NCBI GenBank assembly: GCA_937967665.1 | Contig: CALBSZ010000598.1 | Coordinates: forward strand, 1 to 7,398 | DNA from: an uncultured Planctomycetaceae bacterium | Lineage (GTDB): Bacteria > Planctomycetota > Planctomycetia > Pirellulales > Pirellulaceae | Direction of reading: 5' to 3' | Length of the DNA stretch: 7,398 bases | In this document: piece by piece, positions 1-6,629 of the stretch | Layout of the letters: every line of letters starts with the position of its first letter | Position numbering within the stretch: position 1 is the stretch's first letter | The notes under the pieces: model-generated | What the model saw: the letters and a program-made list of their open reading frames with translations, nothing else | What the model was told of the DNA's origin: nothing | Database searches by the model: none | Made by a program: the position numbers and the translations under genes

Positions 1-139
1 TGGTCTCGGCTGGAAGTGTTCTGCTTCCGGTCTCCACACGCCAGTCGTTTTTTCGGTGGTCACCTGACCCTTCCAATCTTCCCTTATCGCATCTGACCGA
101 CTACTAGCTTTTGAACTACGGACACCTGTCCAGACAAGC

Positions 140-144
140 AGGAA
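140..144 (+). promoter_or_regulatory. Ribosome binding site of the surface-protein gene
   Basis: AGGAA lies 8 nt upstream of the ATG at 153. It decides the start: the same frame is open from a TTG at 111, but that codon has no comparable purine-rich site in front of it, and the 14 residues it would add do not resemble a secretion leader. Starting at 153 places the Arg-rich segment at the very N-terminus. Confidence 0.6.
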
Positions 145-152
145 CAGCAATC

Positions 153-3100
153 ATGAGACATTTTCGCCGCAGTCTTACACGTTTTCGCAAGAGTGCCCGC
201 CTTCGCAGCGACGTACAACGCCGACGGCTTGTAACCGAATCGCTCGAACAGCGACACCTGCTGGCAGCCGCTCCGTTTCAAAACGACATCATTCACGCCG
301 ACACCAACATGGACGGCGACGTCACGCCGTACGACGCGCACGCGTTGATTACGTTCCTCAATCAGCACGGTGCGAAATCCACGGACGAAGTGGCCGCCAT
401 GGGCATCACCGATTCGATGTTGAACGTCAACGGAGACGAGTACGTATCGGCCGCCGACGCGAACATGACCATCACGGAACTCAACCGGAAAGCGGCTGAA
501 GGCGAAGGCGAACTGGTCGCGTTCACCATCGGGCTCAAGCGGCCCGACGGCACGGTGATCAATCCTGGTGCGTCGATTTCAGAAGGCTCGCACATTGTCG
601 CGACGGTTTCGGTGCAGGATCTCCGCGCCGCAGGCGACGACAACGGGCAGCCCGGTGTTTTCGCTGCCTATGTGGACTTCCTCTACGACACTGCAGGTTT
701 GCAGATCGACATGCGCGAGGTGCAAACGTTGCTCTTCACGGGCAATCCGGCCGACGGTAGTGAATACACGTTGAGTTTCATGGGGATGACGACGGCCCCC
801 ATCGAGTTCTCGAACAATAGTTTCTTCCCGGCTGCCACAAACGACGCACTCAACTTCCAACGCTTGCAGCAAGCCGTGGACACGACTTTCGGCGAAGGCA
901 ATATCGAAATCTCGCCCACGCTGAATACGAACTCCTCGTTTGATATTCGCTTCAGCAATATTTACGCGAACACGGACGTGCCCCTGATGACTGTGAACAC
1001 TTCCGGCTTCACGTCCGGGACGGGCACCATTACGGATTCCAGCGGCATTGACCCCAACAATCCTGATGACTTCCGCGGTTCGATCTCGTTCGACGCGTTT
1101 GTTTACCACAACGGTACGACTGCCAGCAACAACGTCGGCGAAATCGACGAAGTCGGTGGCTTCGACGGCACCTCGCCCCTGGATCACAACGCGAAGCCGG
1201 TCTTCAAGGTTCACTTCTCGACAATCGCTTCGGGAACAGCGACCTTGACCCTGGGCCAGGCCGACGAATCCGCTTCGGACGTGCTTCTGTTCGGCGTGGA
1301 TGATCCGGTGCCCAAGTCGATGATCGACTACGGTTCGCCATTCTCGATTAACATTGTGAGCGACGTTGCCGCCACGGATGACACCGCGACCGTCGCGGAA
1401 GACTCAGGCACGGTGTCGATTCCGGTCTTGGACAACGACGAAGTCTTCTCGGGTGGCTCGCTCAGCATCCTGAGCCGCACGGTTCCGAGTAACGGCACGG
1501 CCACGATTTCCGGCAGCAATATCGTTTATAGTCCGAACAACAACTACTTTGGTCAGGACACGTTTACGTATACCGTCACCGACGGGCTCGGCGCCACCGA
1601 TACGGCAACGGTCACGGTGACCGTCACGCCAATGAACGATCCGCCCACCGCCGGCCCGGATTCTTTTTCAGCCGTGGAAAACACGCCCAAGGTTTTCGAC
1701 CTGGAAACGATCACCGCCACACTGCTGTCGAACGACACGCGCGGTCCAGCCAATGAAAGCGGCCAGACGCTGACGATCATCGGTTTCACGTCGCCGGGTT
1801 CGCGAGGTGGTACGGTCGTCGTGAACGACATGGGAACCGCCACGACCAGCGACGACACGCTGACCTACACACCGCCGGCAAATACCATCGGGACGGAAAC
1901 ATTTACTTATACAATCCGAGACAATGGTCTTACCGGCGAGACGGCCATGCCGCTCACCGCAGTCGGCACCGTGACCGTCACCATCGTCGACCAGCCGGAT
2001 GCCCCGGTGGCGGTGGACGATGACCGTTCGACCAACGAAGACGCGCCGCTGACAATCGATGTGCTGAGCAACGACACGGATCCCGACGACGGCGACACGC
2101 TGTCGATCATGTCAGTGGATACCACAGGTACTCAAGGCACGGTCACGTTCGGGGCCACGGTCAGCTACACACCGCCGGCGAATTTCTTCGGCACGGATAC
2201 GTTCCAATACACCGTGGAAGATTCCTTCGATTTGACAGACACGGCAACCGTGACGATTACCGTCAACCCGATCAATGACGCCCCCGTGGCCACGAACGAC
2301 ACGTATGATGGCATCCTGGGCTTTAGTGCCGACAATCTCTTGAATGTCTTGGAGAACGACAATCCGGGTCCACTGGAAAGTAGCGTCGACACGATTACGA
2401 TCATGGACGTTTCGGGGCCGGCGACGGGCGGCACTGCTGTCATTGACAACAACCAAATTAGTTATACGCCACCACCGAATAGCCCCGGTCCACTGACGGA
2501 AACGTTTACCTATACGATTGAAGACTCCGCGGGCCTGACGGATACCGCGACGGTCACGGTGAACGTCGTGCCACCCGTACGTCCCTTCGCCGCTCGCGAT
2601 ACCGCGACGCTGGCCGAGGACAGTGGGGCGAATACCATCAACGTCCTCATCAACGACCTGCAGACCGAAGACGGGATGATCAGTATCACGAGCACGACGG
2701 ATGGACAAAACGGTACTGTCGCGATTACCAATAACGGCCAGGCGGTGACGTATACGCCGAATCTCAACTTCTTCGGATCGGACACGTTTACGTACACCAT
2801 CACTGATACCGGCACGATTGACAACAACGGTCCCAGCACGGGCACGGTAACCGTAACCGTCAGTCCGGTGAACGATGGTCCCACCGCGGATCCGGATTCC
2901 GCAACCGTCCCTGAGGACGCTGAGGACTTCGTCGTCAACGCGCTCGTCAACGACTCGCCGGGCCCGAACGAAGGGAGCGTGGACAACATCCGCGTCCTGA
3001 CCACGGGCACGCCGTCCCATGGTACGGCCCGGCCCAACCCGGACAGCAGCGCGGTGCTCTACACACCCAACAAAGACTACTTCGGCAACGACAGCTTCAC

Positions 3101-3581
3101 GTACACGATCATCGACGACGACGGACTGACGACTACCGCGACGATTACGATCGACGTCACCAACATCAATGACAACCCGACAGTGGTCAACGATACGGCC
3201 ACAGTGAACGAAGATTCCATGAACAACCAGATCTTCGTGCTCGCCAACGACAAGTCGGACCCCGATCCGGCGGAGTTGCTATCGGTTACCAATGTCAGCA
3301 CACCGGCAAACGGTACGGCTGTCGTGGCCGGCGGCAACTCGATCGTGGAATACACCCCCAATCACGACTTCTTCGGCATGGACTCGTTCACCTACACCGT
3401 GACGGACGGGAACGGCGGCAGTTCGACCGGCAGCGTCACGGTGACGGTCAACAACGTCAACGATCCGCCGACTGCCAACAACGACAGCGGCGCGGGTTTC
3501 CGCGTCATTCGTAACACGGGTCCCGCCACGTTGAACCTGCTGGCGAACGATTACGTTGGACGAGATCGGGGCGCGACCTAG
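153..3581 (+). CDS. Giant secreted dockerin / cohesin-like / Ig-cadherin repeat protein, N-terminal part up to a premature TAG
   Basis: Probable extracellular adhesion or surface-scaffold protein; the exact ligand is unknown. From the ATG at 153 the order is as follows. Residues 1-30 are strongly basic. LEQRHLLAA at 31-39 resembles the short LE-x-R-x-LL-A motif near the start of many large planctomycete exported proteins. About 45-110 is a type I dockerin with two EF-hand-like calcium loops (D50, N52, D54, D56, D61 and N91, N93, D95, D102). About 119-405 is a cohesin-like segment with the recognisable stretches QDLR, GVFAAYVDFLYD and IDEVGGFDGTSPL. From about 406 there are seven complete repeats of 93-120 residues, each ending near NDPP/NDAP and carrying FxYTVxD, and then the first part of an eighth. 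Translation stops at TAG 3579-3581 inside repeat 8, although homologous sequence continues downstream to 4599, so this piece (1142 residues) is probably a truncated product. Family assignment is from motif recognition; specific function is inference. Confidence 0.85.
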   Translation: MRHFRRSLTRFRKSARLRSDVQRRRLVTESLEQRHLLAAAPFQNDIIHADTNMDGDVTPYDAHALITFLNQHGAKSTDEVAAMGITDSMLNVNGDEYVSAADANMTITELNRKAAEGEGELVAFTIGLKRPDGTVINPGASISEGSHIVATVSVQDLRAAGDDNGQPGVFAAYVDFLYDTAGLQIDMREVQTLLFTGNPADGSEYTLSFMGMTTAPIEFSNNSFFPAATNDALNFQRLQQAVDTTFGEGNIEISPTLNTNSSFDIRFSNIYANTDVPLMTVNTSGFTSGTGTITDSSGIDPNNPDDFRGSISFDAFVYHNGTTASNNVGEIDEVGGFDGTSPLDHNAKPVFKVHFSTIASGTATLTLGQADESASDVLLFGVDDPVPKSMIDYGSPFSINIVSDVAATDDTATVAEDSGTVSIPVLDNDEVFSGGSLSILSRTVPSNGTATISGSNIVYSPNNNYFGQDTFTYTVTDGLGATDTATVTVTVTPMNDPPTAGPDSFSAVENTPKVFDLETITATLLSNDTRGPANESGQTLTIIGFTSPGSRGGTVVVNDMGTATTSDDTLTYTPPANTIGTETFTYTIRDNGLTGETAMPLTAVGTVTVTIVDQPDAPVAVDDDRSTNEDAPLTIDVLSNDTDPDDGDTLSIMSVDTTGTQGTVTFGATVSYTPPANFFGTDTFQYTVEDSFDLTDTATVTITVNPINDAPVATNDTYDGILGFSADNLLNVLENDNPGPLESSVDTITIMDVSGPATGGTAVIDNNQISYTPPPNSPGPLTETFTYTIEDSAGLTDTATVTVNVVPPVRPFAARDTATLAEDSGANTINVLINDLQTEDGMISITSTTDGQNGTVAITNNGQAVTYTPNLNFFGSDTFTYTITDTGTIDNNGPSTGTVTVTVSPVNDGPTADPDSATVPEDAEDFVVNALVNDSPGPNEGSVDNIRVLTTGTPSHGTARPNPDSSAVLYTPNKDYFGNDSFTYTIIDDDGLTTTATITIDVTNINDNPTVVNDTATVNEDSMNNQIFVLANDKSDPDPAELLSVTNVSTPANGTAVVAGGNSIVEYTPNHDFFGMDSFTYTVTDGNGGSSTGSVTVTVNNVNDPPTANNDSGAGFRVIRNTGPATLNLLANDYVGRDRGAT
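201..485 (+). other. Planctomycete-style N-terminal motif and dockerin module (domain within the surface-protein gene)
   Basis: This encodes LEQRHLLAA followed by two 12-residue calcium-loop-like segments, DTNMDGDVTPYD and NVNGDEYVSAAD, separated by about 41 residues. That spacing and pairing are what a type I dockerin shows. Dockerins bind cohesin modules in a calcium-dependent way in known cellulosomes. In planctomycetes they are widespread outside cellulosomes and their partners are mostly unknown. The second loop has Asn rather than Asp at its first ligand position, a tolerated change. Confidence 0.7.
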
Positions 3582-3804
3582 TATGTTAAGACATTAAACA
3601 CAGGCGGCAGGGGTTCCCAGATTACGAACGGGTTCCACGATTACGACCGCCAACGGAGCCACCGTCACGATTACCGGCGAAGGCGCGAACGTTTCCTACC
3701 AGCATCCGTCCGGACCTTTCGAAGGACTCGATACATTCGACTACACGATTACCGACGGCAACGGCGGGTCGGACCGAGCCACGGCGACGGTGGAAGTGCT
3801 GAAC
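1368..3804 (+). repeat. Tandem array of eight Ig/cadherin-like protein repeats
   Basis: Repeat borders read from the protein are 1368-1646, 1647-2006, 2007-2285, 2286-2585, 2586-2882, 2883-3179, 3180-3470 and 3471-3804 (the last broken). Each unit starts with a xxDxATxxED-type strand, has a VLxND motif, then a G(T)VT/YTP segment, an F-G-x-D-x-F-x-Y-T-V/I-x-D core and an alternating Thr/Val final strand. This is the Big_9 / cadherin-like pattern of bacterial surface stalks. Repeat 2 is longest (120 residues). Repeat 4 lacks the acidic ED pair near its start and reads PPPNSPGPLTETFTYTIED in place of the YFGxD core. The units differ clearly from each other, so the array is old rather than a recent amplification. 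Confidence 0.8.
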
Positions 3805-4599
3805 TTCATCCCGAGCCGATTTACGGGGAAAGTGTTTGCCGACCTGAACGGCAGCGGCGCCCACAACAGCAACGAACCGGCCTTGGCGGGAGTGGCGATC
3901 AATCTGTCAGGCACGGACTTCCGCGGCATGAACGTCAATTTCGACACCCGCACCGACGAAAACGGTAATTTCGTTTTCGATGAATCACTGTTGATTCCTC
4001 CGGGCACCTACAAGATCTCACAGGTATCTCAGCCGGCTCACTTCGTCGACGGGACGGATCGCGCGTCGATGACCGGATCCTCGGGATTCACGGTCGGTAA
4101 CGACGAAATCGAAATCGTGATTCCGATCGCAGGTGGAGTGAACGCGCAGCTTTCGTTTATCGAGGAAAATCTGGAGTCCCGATACTCGTACATCTGGGAC
4201 CTGATCGCCAGTACGCACGATCCCAACTCCATCCATTCGCAAGGCATCACGTTCGACTTCGCCGACTTCAACGCCGGGGCCGATTCGTTCGCGCTCCGCA
4301 ACGGCTGGGACGGTATTACCGGCATCAGCCTGACGCTTTCCGCGGATCGCCAAAGCGCGACGTTGCAAGCCAACGGCCATTCGACAACGGTGACCACGGC
4401 TTCGGGACTGCTGCAAGTGGTTTCCGATGGTCAGGGAGGCGGCGTGGTTCGCCTGTCCGGCAGCTACGACCACCATTTCAATACCACCCCCGCGCCGACT
4501 GCGTCGAACGCCACAAGAGCAGCGAGCTCGACCGATTCCACGAGCGACAGCACCAATGCCGTCGATGCGTTCTTCAGCCTGTTTGCGGGCGGAGCGTAG
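3598..4599 (+). pseudogene. Displaced C-terminal part of the surface-protein gene (end of repeat 8, SdrD-B-like domain, tail)
   Basis: This frame is open from 3598, just after a TAA, and ends at TAG 4597-4599. From about 3631 it encodes the rest of Ig/cadherin-like repeat 8 (GLDTFDYTITDGNGG near 3724-3768). From about 3805 an SdrD-B / prealbumin-like domain follows, with FTGKVFADLNGSG and DENGNFVFDESLLIPPGTY. Then comes a segment of about 110 residues with no family I recognise, and a Ser/Thr-rich tail ending VDAFFSLFAGGA. No ribosome binding site stands in front of any start here. A GTG at 3790 could be called by software, but it lies in the middle of a beta strand of repeat 8. I therefore read this as the untranslated or separated 3' part of the gene that begins at 153. 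A full-length product would have been about 1475 residues. A sequencing or assembly error remains possible. Confidence 0.75.
3611..3648 (+). repeat. 19-bp imperfect tandem duplication causing a +1 frameshift
   Basis: The two adjacent 19-mers are gggttcccagattacgaac (3611-3629) and gggttccacgattacgacc (3630-3648), identical at 16 of 19 positions. Because 19 is one more than a multiple of three, the second copy puts downstream sequence in the +1 frame, exactly the shift seen between the two halves of the surface-protein gene. Deleting the first copy gives the continuous reading GGRGSTITTANGATVTI, which fits the repeat-domain pattern. Confidence 0.75.
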
Positions 4600-4662
4600 A
4601 GTCGGGATAAGCGTAGAGTCGGGATAAACGTAGAGTCGGGATAAGCGTAGAGTCGGGATAAA
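4594..4662 (+). repeat. Tandem repeat, four 17-bp copies arranged as two perfect 34-bp units
   Basis: The unit is gcgtagagtcgggataa at 4594-4610, 4611-4627, 4628-4644 and 4645-4661; only the first base of the third copy differs (A for G). Read one base later, the junction base alternates G, A, G, A, so 4595-4628 and 4629-4662 are identical 34-bp blocks. The stop codon TAG (4597-4599) of the surface-protein gene lies inside copy 1, and the array ends 3 bases before the stop of the convergent rnd gene. The unit has no internal stem, so it is not an intrinsic terminator. There are no spacers, so it is not a CRISPR array. Confidence 0.9.
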
Positions 4663-4665
4663 CGC

Positions 4666-5850
4666 CTACTCGCGGCGCTCGAGGGCCAGGGGCTGATCGC
4701 TGAGCGGACTCTCCACCCGGACGGCGATTTCGCCGGCGAGAAGTTCGTCGATCGTGTGACCGACAACGTCGGCTCGCCAGCCCTTCGCCAGCGCGGGAAG
4801 TTCGTCGGTCCCCCGCTTGTCCAGATTAAGGCGAAAGGCAACCAGGTCTCGAATATCCTGAGCGCCGCCGACCAGGTTCGGCGCGATCTGACTCTCGCGG
4901 CAGACCGCGGAAAGTGCAGTCGCCAGGAATTGGCCGAGTAGCGTGAGCGGCTGGCGGTTGTTGCGCCGCGGCGGACGCGGGCATTCATCGTCCGGAAGCC
5001 GCAACGCCCGGTCGATTGCCTTGGCCAGGCTGCCGACGTGTTTCTGGATGTCGCGGCGTTCCAGTCCCCGGATGGCACGAATGCGATCCGGGGCCGCGGT
5101 TTGGCGACGTGAAAGCTCGATGATCAGGTCGTCGCGCAGGATGCGCTTGGCCGGGCGGTTGCGTTGTTCCGCTTCGCTTTCTCGCCAGCGCCACAGTTCC
5201 CGCACGATGGCCAGTTGCCGGGCGTTGAGCCCCGCGATTCCCGACACGCGTCGCCATTGTTCCGTATTGCCGACGTGCTCGAGATTGGATTGCCATAGTT
5301 CCAACTCCTCCCGCAGCCAGGCGAGGCGTTCCATTTCGGTCAACCGCTTCACCAGATGCGCATGAATGTCGGTAAGGTAGACAACGTCCAGCAGCGCGTA
5401 GTCAATTTGCCGCTGCGTCAGCGGTCGCCTGCGCCAATCGGTCCGGGTCTCTCCCTTCTTCAACGACTCGCCCAGGACGCGGGAGACCAGCGTGCTGTAC
5501 GCCGCGGGAAACTCCATGCCCACCATGCCCGCGGCCAGTTGGATGTCGAACCAGCCGCACGGACGCTGGCCTATGGCGTTGTGGCAAAAGCGAAACTCTT
5601 CACGACCAGCGTGAACCAGGGTTTCGTGTCCCGGCGCTGCCAGCACTCGCCAAAACGGTTCCACATCCCGGCAGGCAATGGTGTCGATGATGGCCAGGTG
5701 CGAACCCGCTGTCACTTGAATCAGGCACAATTCGGTACGATAGCTGTCCTCGGCAACAAATTCCGTATCGAAACCGATGAGTGGTTCGTCTCGAATCTGT
5801 TCACAAAACCGAGCAAGTTCGTCGGGGGTTTCGATATTCGTGTAGTTCAC
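4666..5850 (-). CDS. rnd: Ribonuclease D (DEDDy 3'-5' exoribonuclease with HRDC domain)
   Basis: Removes nucleotides from RNA 3' ends in the cytoplasm, classically in tRNA 3' maturation. The protein has 394 residues, similar to the E. coli enzyme. Residues 1 to about 175 form the exonuclease domain: motif I is FDTEF (D28, E30), motif II is VHAGREEFRF (E85) and motif III is Y151-x3-D155 in DYALLDVVYL. GETRTDWRRRPLTQRQ at 133-148 is also typical of RNase D. About 205-285 is an HRDC domain (LNARQLAIVRELWRWRE and onward) for nucleic-acid binding. About 300-390 is a helical C-terminal region that may be a second HRDC-like domain. Motif II normally has Asp at the position held here by E85. The start is GTG; GGAAGGAG lies 13 nt upstream, a rather long spacing, and no better start is visible. 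It converges on the surface-protein gene and diverges from the membrane-protein gene. Confidence 0.93.
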   Translation of the reverse strand: MNYTNIETPDELARFCEQIRDEPLIGFDTEFVAEDSYRTELCLIQVTAGSHLAIIDTIACRDVEPFWRVLAAPGHETLVHAGREEFRFCHNAIGQRPCGWFDIQLAAGMVGMEFPAAYSTLVSRVLGESLKKGETRTDWRRRPLTQRQIDYALLDVVYLTDIHAHLVKRLTEMERLAWLREELELWQSNLEHVGNTEQWRRVSGIAGLNARQLAIVRELWRWRESEAEQRNRPAKRILRDDLIIELSRRQTAAPDRIRAIRGLERRDIQKHVGSLAKAIDRALRLPDDECPRPPRRNNRQPLTLLGQFLATALSAVCRESQIAPNLVGGAQDIRDLVAFRLNLDKRGTDELPALAKGWRADVVGHTIDELLAGEIAVRVESPLSDQPLALERRE

Positions 5851-6074
5851 GTGGTCGTTGCGTCTCCTTCCGCCAAAGTGCTCATCTTAATGCAACGGAT
5901 TCGTCAATTCCAGGCGAGCAACCTTGGAGAGCCCGATGAATCTGATAAATTGAACCAGTCTCGCTTGATGGCGTCCTTGGCGGGACGATGATTCCGTCGT
6001 GACGGGCCGCAACCCGATGCGTTCCTTCTGTCCTCTTTGGGCGGCTCCGCCGCCTGCCCGGTTAAAGCCGTCGC
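5851..6074. other. Divergent intergenic region between rnd and the membrane-protein gene
   Basis: These 224 bases must hold the promoters of both divergent genes, but no strong sigma-70 pair is clear. On the plus strand TTGGAG (5924-5929) and TAAATT (5946-5951) are 16 bp apart, a weak candidate about 120 bp before the ATG at 6075. A GC-rich inverted repeat, ggcggc-tcc-gccgcc (6040-6054), lies about 20 bp before that ATG. It has no following T-run on either strand, so it could fold in the leader RNA but is not a terminator. No RNA gene is recognised. Confidence 0.3.
5864..5871 (-). promoter_or_regulatory. Ribosome binding site of rnd
   Basis: On the minus strand this reads GGAAGGAG, a strong anti-SD match, 13 nt before the GTG at 5850. 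The spacing is longer than usual, but no in-frame start lies closer, so GTG 5850 stays the best choice. Confidence 0.55.
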
Positions 6075-6629
6075 ATGCCTGAAATCTGGTTACGTTCCAA
6101 TCGACGCTATTTCGGCTGCCTGCTGATGCTGTTCAGCCTGCCGTTGCTGGGCGGGGTGGGCCTCGCCCTTTGGTCGCATCTGACCTTACGCCAGCCGTTG
6201 CTGTTCTGGACGGGAGCCGCCGTGGCCGGCGTTGCGCTGATCGTCGTCCTCCTGATCGCGGCGGCGGCCCGCGTGCCGCGCCTGGCCTACGAGGACGGCC
6301 ATCTCGTCGTCAATCTCGGTACACGTCTTCCGCAGCGAGTGCCCGTGGACGTTGTGGAATGCTTCTTTCTCGGGCAGGGGCCCACCATGCTGCCCGAGCC
6401 ACGCGAACAGCCAACGGAGGCGAGCAATATCGTCGTGCGGCTCGCGGAATCGGCCGAGCCGTGGAAGCACCAGGACGTTAAGCCCCAAATGGGTCACTGG
6501 TGTGATGGCTACATCACGATTCACGGAGCGTGGTGCGAACCGATTTCGGGCGAACTGGTGACACGAATGAATTCGCTCTTGCTGAACGCCCATCGACAGC
6601 GACGTGACGCCGCGAAGGAATCAGCGTGA
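6075..6629 (+). CDS. Two-helix membrane protein of unknown function, upstream partner of mfnB
   Basis: 184 residues; I do not recognise the family. Two hydrophobic segments, about residues 13-33 and 42-65, are joined by a short polar link (SHLTLRQP) and should form a membrane hairpin. The remaining 120 residues would form one soluble domain. It begins RLAYEDGHLVVNLGTRLPQR, a strand-rich pattern that recalls bacterial PH-like domains behind a membrane hairpin, but this is only a resemblance. A further stretch WCDGYITIHGAWCEP contains two Cys. An in-frame TAA at 6063-6065 makes ATG 6075 the earliest start. No convincing Shine-Dalgarno site precedes it, so the start or the mode of initiation is less certain. 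The last four bases overlap the next gene (GTGA), which suggests co-transcription and translational coupling with mfnB. Confidence 0.8.
   Translation: MPEIWLRSNRRYFGCLLMLFSLPLLGGVGLALWSHLTLRQPLLFWTGAAVAGVALIVVLLIAAAARVPRLAYEDGHLVVNLGTRLPQRVPVDVVECFFLGQGPTMLPEPREQPTEASNIVVRLAESAEPWKHQDVKPQMGHWCDGYITIHGAWCEPISGELVTRMNSLLLNAHRQRRDAAKESA
6614..6620 (+). promoter_or_regulatory. Ribosome binding site of mfnB inside the preceding gene
   Basis: GAAGGAA ends 5 nt before the GTG at 6626 and lies within the last codons of the membrane-protein gene. It supports the GTG start and the 4-nt overlap. Confidence 0.6.

Noticed and set aside
10..53. Hairpin ctggaag / cttccgg (10-16, 24-30) followed by a T-run at 48-53 as a terminator
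   Set aside because: The T-run is 17 nt beyond the stem, too far for an intrinsic terminator.
111..152. TTG at 111 as the start of the surface-protein gene
   Set aside because: The ATG at 153 has AGGAA at 8-nt spacing and puts the basic segment at the N-terminus; the TTG has no such site.
579..3020. Long minus-strand open frames opposite the repeat gene (579-1214 and 2112-3020)
   Set aside because: They mirror a real, domain-rich plus-strand gene with biased codons; their proteins are Arg/Val-rich with no recognisable domain.
3575..3648. Programmed ribosomal frameshift or stop read-through
   Set aside because: No slippery heptamer or clear downstream stem is visible, and a duplication of 19 bp explains the shift more simply. 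The TAG would also need separate recoding.
3790..4599. Independent gene starting at GTG 3790
   Set aside because: The same frame encodes repeat-8 sequence upstream of 3790, the GTG is an internal Val, and no ribosome binding site precedes it.
4594..4662. Short CRISPR array
   Set aside because: The copies abut with no variable spacers.
5356..5991. Plus-strand open frame of 211 codons overlapping rnd
   Set aside because: It lies antisense to the conserved exonuclease domain of rnd and has no recognisable domain.
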